Shown here in pieces: positions 6,875 to 8,865 of a DNA stretch of 8,865 nt. Both the position numbers and the translations under genes were made by a program. Source of the stretch: Rhodospirillales bacterium Alpha_05. GTDB lineage: Bacteria; Pseudomonadota; Alphaproteobacteria; Rhodospirillales; Rhodospirillaceae. Numbering within the stretch: position 1 is the first letter of the stretch; the number at the start of each line of letters is the position of its first letter. The stretch is taken from the NCBI GenBank assembly GCA_001603335.1, contig LUYR01000157.1:1-8865 (forward strand), in the 5' to 3' direction. The notes beneath the pieces are model-generated. The model was not told where the DNA came from. It saw nothing but the letters and a program-made list of their open reading frames with translations, and did not search any database.

Positions 6875-6940
6875 TTGCAAAAGTTGAGATATGACGCAAT
6901 TTCGTGCGAAAATATCGCCGTTTCGCGCCTCACTTTGCAA
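6875..6940. promoter_or_regulatory. Candidate Lrp-family operator: nested dyad between regulator and ald
   Basis: The outer arms TTGCAAAAGTTGAG (6875-6888) and CTCACTTTGCAA (6929-6940) are inverted with one mismatch and a one-base slip. Almost at the same centre is an inner dyad TTTCG-TG-CGAAA (6900-6911). The whole spans 66 bp, which suits a multimeric Lrp-type protein wrapping DNA. It ends 22 bases upstream of the ald -10 box and covers the probable regulator promoter, so one complex could activate ald and repress its own gene. The dyad is seen directly; the bound protein is inferred. Confidence 0.55.
6911..6940 (-). promoter_or_regulatory. Probable promoter of the Lrp-type regulator gene
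   Basis: On the minus strand TTGCAA (6940-6935) lies 18 bases before GATATT (6916-6911), each matching four of six consensus positions. The -35 element is the outer arm of the nested dyad and the spacer lies inside it, consistent with autorepression. The leader to the ATG at 6862 would be about 40 bases. Confidence 0.4.
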
Positions 6941-6962
6941 GGATTTTCAGCCCCTCCACGGA

Positions 6963-6968
6963 TATAAT
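6963..6968 (+). promoter_or_regulatory. ald -10 box (perfect TATAAT) lacking a good -35
   Basis: TATAAT matches the housekeeping -10 consensus exactly and stands out in such GC-rich DNA. The nearest -35-like sequences are at unsuitable distances: TTTTCA at 13 bases and TTGCAA at 22 bases. A strong -10 without a -35 is typical of activator-dependent promoters, fitting activation by the divergent Lrp-type protein. Transcription would start near 6975, giving a leader of about 37 bases. Confidence 0.6.
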
Positions 6969-6985
6969 CGGCGCATTCCATTTAC

Positions 6986-7000
6986 TCCTTTAGGCAAGGA
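6986..7000 (+). promoter_or_regulatory. ald ribosome binding site in a small hairpin
   Basis: AAGGA (6996-7000) is the likely Shine-Dalgarno for the ATG at 7012, 11 bases on. TCCTT (6986-6990) is its exact complement, with a 5-base loop between. The 5-bp stem is weak, so any masking of the RBS would be partial. Confidence 0.4.
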
Positions 7001-7011
7001 TCGCGACCACC

Positions 7012-8133
7012 ATGCGCATCGGCGTCCCCACAGAGATCAAAAACCACGAGTATCGTGTCGGGCTGGCTCCCGCCGCGGTCCGCGAACTCGCGCACCGCGG
7101 CCATGAAATCCTCGTCCAGTCGGGCGCGGGCCTCGGCATCGGCGCGACCGACGCCGACTACGCCGCCGCTGGCGCCAAGATCGTCGCCGACGCCGCAACG
7201 GTGTTCGCCGACGCCGAAATGGTGATCAAGGTCAAGGAACCGCAGCTCGCCGAGTGCAAGATGTTGCGCAAGGGCCAGGTTCTGTTCACCTACCTCCACC
7301 TCGCCCCCGATCCGGAACAGGCCGCCGCGCTGATGGCCTCGGGCGTCACCGCGATCGCCTATGAAACCGTCACCGCCGCCGACGGCAGCCTGCCGCTGCT
7401 CGCGCCGATGAGCGAAGTCGCTGGGCGGATGTCGATCCAGGCTGGCGCGCATGCGCTCGAAAAGGCCCAGGGCGGCCGTGGCGTGCTGCTGGGCGGCGTG
7501 CCGGGCGTCGCGCCGGGCAAGGTGGTGATTTTGGGCGGCGGCGTCGCCGGCACCAACGCCGCGCACGTCGCGCTCGGCTCGGGTGCGGACGTCACCATCA
7601 TCGAAAAGTCGCTGAGCCGCATCCGTCACCTCGACGCGATCTTCGGCGGTCGCACCAAGACCGTCTATTCGACCATGGACGCGGTGGAAGCCCACGTCAC
7701 CACCGCCGACCTCGTCATCGGCTCGGTGCTGATCCCGGGCGCCAACGCGCCGAAGCTGGTCACCCGCGCGCTCTTGAAGAAGATGATGCAGGGCTCGGTG
7801 ATCGTCGACATCGCGATCGACCAGGGCGGCTGCCTCGAAACCAGCCGCGCCACCACCCACGACGCTCCCACCTTCGTCGAGGAAGGCGTGATCCACTATT
7901 GCGTCGCCAACATGCCGGGCGCGGTCGCGCGCACCAGCACGCTGGCGCTCAACAACGCCACCCTCCCCTACGCCATCGCGCTCGCCGACAAGGGCTGGAA
8001 GCAGGCGTTGGCGGATGACGCGGGCCTCAAGAACGGCCTCAACATCCACGAGGGCAAGATCACCTACAAGGCGGTTGCCGAGGCGCTCGGCCGCACCGCC
8101 GACTATTGCGCCGCCGCGGCCTGCGCCGCGTAA
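7012..8133 (+). CDS. ald: Alanine dehydrogenase
   Basis: A 373-residue NAD-dependent L-alanine dehydrogenase (EC 1.4.1.1), interconverting L-alanine and pyruvate plus ammonia; probably catabolic here. It has the full family length. The residues known from the Mycobacterium enzyme fall at identical numbers: Arg15 (EYRVGL), Lys75 (VIKVKEP), His96 (YLHLA) and Asp270 (DIAIDQGG). The Rossmann loop GGGVAG is at 175-180, with acidic E198 and R203 at the NAD ribose-binding region; E198 replaces the more usual Asp but stays acidic. The C-terminus keeps VANMPGAVARTSTLALNNATLPY (298-320). The protein would be a cytoplasmic oligomer, usually a hexamer. It is divergent from an Lrp-type regulator, its probable activator, and is followed by a structured 3' region and a terminator, so it is likely monocistronic. 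Assignment is very secure. Confidence 0.97.
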   Translation: MRIGVPTEIKNHEYRVGLAPAAVRELAHRGHEILVQSGAGLGIGATDADYAAAGAKIVADAATVFADAEMVIKVKEPQLAECKMLRKGQVLFTYLHLAPDPEQAAALMASGVTAIAYETVTAADGSLPLLAPMSEVAGRMSIQAGAHALEKAQGGRGVLLGGVPGVAPGKVVILGGGVAGTNAAHVALGSGADVTIIEKSLSRIRHLDAIFGGRTKTVYSTMDAVEAHVTTADLVIGSVLIPGANAPKLVTRALLKKMMQGSVIVDIAIDQGGCLETSRATTHDAPTFVEEGVIHYCVANMPGAVARTSTLALNNATLPYAIALADKGWKQALADDAGLKNGLNIHEGKITYKAVAEALGRTADYCAAAACAA

Positions 8134-8148
8134 CGGCTTACGGAAGTG

Positions 8149-8235
8149 GCGCGCGGGACCTCTCGCGCGCAACGGCTCTCCAGAGGTCGGTATTTCTGGA
8201 ACCCGGCGCCCGGCTCATCGAGGCGCGGCGCTGGG
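8149..8235 (+). ncRNA. Possible structured RNA after ald: H-type pseudoknot plus hairpin
   Basis: Stem 1 pairs 8149-8155 (GCGCGCG) with 8164-8170 (CGCGCGC). The 8-base loop contains GACCTCT (8157-8163), exactly complementary to AGAGGTC (8182-8188), giving a 7-bp stem 2. Connecting loops are 1, 0 and 11 bases, standard geometry for an H-type pseudoknot. A second hairpin pairs 8202-8210 with 8227-8235 (9 bp with one G-U) and precedes a T-rich stretch (8243-8253). The intrinsic terminator at 8273 would close a unit of about 150 bases. It could be a 3'-UTR element of ald, a 3'-derived sRNA or an independent sRNA. I recognise no known RNA family and see no clear promoter of its own. Confidence 0.4.
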
Positions 8236-8272
8236 AGACTGGTTTGTTTTGTTCCACAGGATAAACTTTCAA

Positions 8273-8306
8273 CGGCCCGTCGGCTTTCCGGCGGGCCGCT
8301 TTTTTT
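8273..8306 (+). terminator. Strong intrinsic terminator after ald
   Basis: An 11-bp GC-rich stem (8273-8283 with 8288-8298, including one G-U) with a CTTT tetraloop is followed by a run of seven T residues (8300-8306). It works on the plus strand only, since no T tract follows on the minus strand. It ends ald transcription, or a small RNA from the same region, just before the rimO promoter. Confidence 0.9.
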
Positions 8307-8311
8307 GCCGA

Positions 8312-8338
8312 TTGACCCGAAGAGGGCCGCGGCATAAT
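8312..8338 (+). promoter_or_regulatory. Probable rimO promoter giving a near-leaderless mRNA
   Basis: TTGACC (8312-8317) and CATAAT (8333-8338) each match five of six consensus positions, with a 15-base spacer that is somewhat short. It starts six bases after the upstream terminator's T tract. Initiation 6-9 bases after the -10 falls at about 8344-8347, at or just before the rimO ATG at 8348, leaving no room for a Shine-Dalgarno. A start site can only be inferred here. Confidence 0.5.
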
Positions 8339-8347
8339 CAGGCGGAC

Positions 8348-8865
8348 ATGAACACACGCACCCCCAAGGTCGGCATCGTCAACCTCGGCTGCCCGAGCGC
8401 CCTCGTCGATTCCGAGCGCATCCTCACCCGGCTGCGCGCCGACGGCTACGCGATTTCCGGCAGCTACGTCGACGCCGACGCGGTGATCGTCAACACCTGC
8501 GGCTTCCTCGACAGCACCAAGGCGGAATCCCTCGAGGCGATCGGCGAGGCGCTGGGCGAGAACGGCAAGGTGATCGTCACCGGCTGCCTCGGCACCGACC
8601 ACGCCGAAATCCGCGCCGCGTTCCCCGAGGTCTTGGCGATCACCGGGCCGCAGCGCTACGAGGAGGTGGTCGCGGCGGTGCATGCCGCAGCACCGCCCAA
8701 CGCCAATCCGCTCACCGCGCTGGTGCCGCCCGAGGGGATGCGCCTGACGCCGCGCCACTACGCGTACTTGAAGATCTCCGAAGGCTGCGACCACGGCTGC
8801 GGCTTCTGCGCCGTGCCGCGCCTGCGTGGGCCGCTGGTCAGCCGCGCCGCGGGCGCGGTGATCAC
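8348..8865 (+). CDS. rimO: Ribosomal protein S12 methylthiotransferase RimO (partial, C-terminus cut by window)
   Basis: The first 172 residues of RimO (EC 2.8.4.4), a radical-SAM enzyme that methylthiolates the conserved aspartate of ribosomal protein S12. The MTTase domain carries its three Fe-S cysteines at C15 (VNLGCPSALVDSERIL), C51 (VNTCGFLDS) and C80 (VTGCLG). The DSERIL and CGFLDS contexts distinguish RimO from the tRNA enzyme MiaB. The radical-SAM motif follows as CDHGCGFC with C147, C151 and C154. Its surroundings (EGCDHGCGFCAVPRLRG) differ somewhat from the common RimO form, which usually has NHRCTFC and IPSMRG. The C-terminal radical-SAM barrel and TRAM domain lie outside the window. 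It is transcribed alone after a terminator. Assignment is secure; completeness cannot be judged. Confidence 0.95.
   Translation, partial: MNTRTPKVGIVNLGCPSALVDSERILTRLRADGYAISGSYVDADAVIVNTCGFLDSTKAESLEAIGEALGENGKVIVTGCLGTDHAEIRAAFPEVLAITGPQRYEEVVAAVHAAAPPNANPLTALVPPEGMRLTPRHYAYLKISEGCDHGCGFCAVPRLRGPLVSRAAGAVI

Larger units (their letters stand above)
6864..6979 (+). repeat. Direct 10-mer repeat at both ends of the lrp-ald intergenic region
   Basis: GGCGCATTCC occurs at 6864-6873, directly upstream of the regulator's start codon, and again at 6970-6979, just downstream of the ald -10 box near the expected transcription start. The copies are 106 bases apart, about ten helical turns. They may be paired binding sites used in looping or wrapping, or a coincidence; the spacing and locations favour a regulatory role only weakly. 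Confidence 0.4.

Noticed and set aside
6863..6940. N-terminal extension of the Lrp regulator to 6940
   Set aside because: The family begins at the 6862 Met, and the extra codons would come from the operator-like dyad and the likely promoter.
6982..8172. Long minus-strand open frame opposite ald
   Set aside because: It mirrors the third-codon GC bias of ald and its product has no motif; ald is fully conserved on the plus strand.
8146..8337. Small GTG-initiated frame between ald and rimO
   Set aside because: It runs through both arms of the pseudoknot and the terminator and has no RBS, so the interval is better explained as structured non-coding sequence.
1..8865. CRISPR array, tRNA, prophage, IS element or defence system
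   Set aside because: No periodic repeats, tRNA-like cloverleaf, transposase, integrase, nuclease or toxin motifs were seen on either strand.

Overview
The window is a GC-rich (roughly two-thirds G+C) bacterial chromosomal segment with tightly packed genes and strong G/C preference at third codon positions. The protein families and this composition point to an alphaproteobacterium, perhaps near Rhodospirillales. That placement is an inference from style; no marker RNA is present. Eight protein genes are visible, two of them cut by the window ends. There is no tRNA, rRNA, CRISPR array, transposase or phage gene.

Layout. Positions 1-2055 (minus strand) hold a polar amino-acid ABC transporter, transcribed in the order substrate-binding protein, permease, ATPase (the last cut at position 1). 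The binding-protein gene is separated from the permease by a 245-bp spacer holding a 146-bp imperfect palindrome that starts inside the stop codon, followed by an intrinsic-terminator-like hairpin. The layout suggests that most transcripts stop after the binding protein. Positions 2269-3393 (plus) hold GMP reductase, guaC. Positions 3510-5990 (plus) hold a two-pass membrane sensor with HAMP, degenerate GGDEF and intact EAL domains, probably a c-di-GMP phosphodiesterase. Converging on it from the minus strand are a 125-residue single-TM protein of unknown function (6006-6383) and, two bases upstream, an Lrp/AsnC regulator (6386-6862). Divergent from the regulator is alanine dehydrogenase, ald (7012-8133). 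Past ald lies a 214-bp gap with a possible H-type pseudoknot, a second hairpin and a strong terminator. A promoter follows that would give rimO (8348 to the window end) an almost leaderless mRNA.

How the genes fit together. The Lrp-type regulator and ald are a classical divergent pair: the regulator probably senses an amino acid, possibly alanine, and activates ald. The 149-bp region between them contains a nested dyad, a perfect -10 box with no good -35, and a duplicated 10-mer, which together look like an Lrp-activated promoter. The ABC transporter would import amino acids, so the window leans towards amino-acid uptake and catabolism. guaC, the EAL protein and rimO are independent neighbours.

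I see no novel multi-gene system. The best leads are non-coding: the palindrome in the transporter operon, the ald-rimO structured RNA, and the lrp-ald control region.
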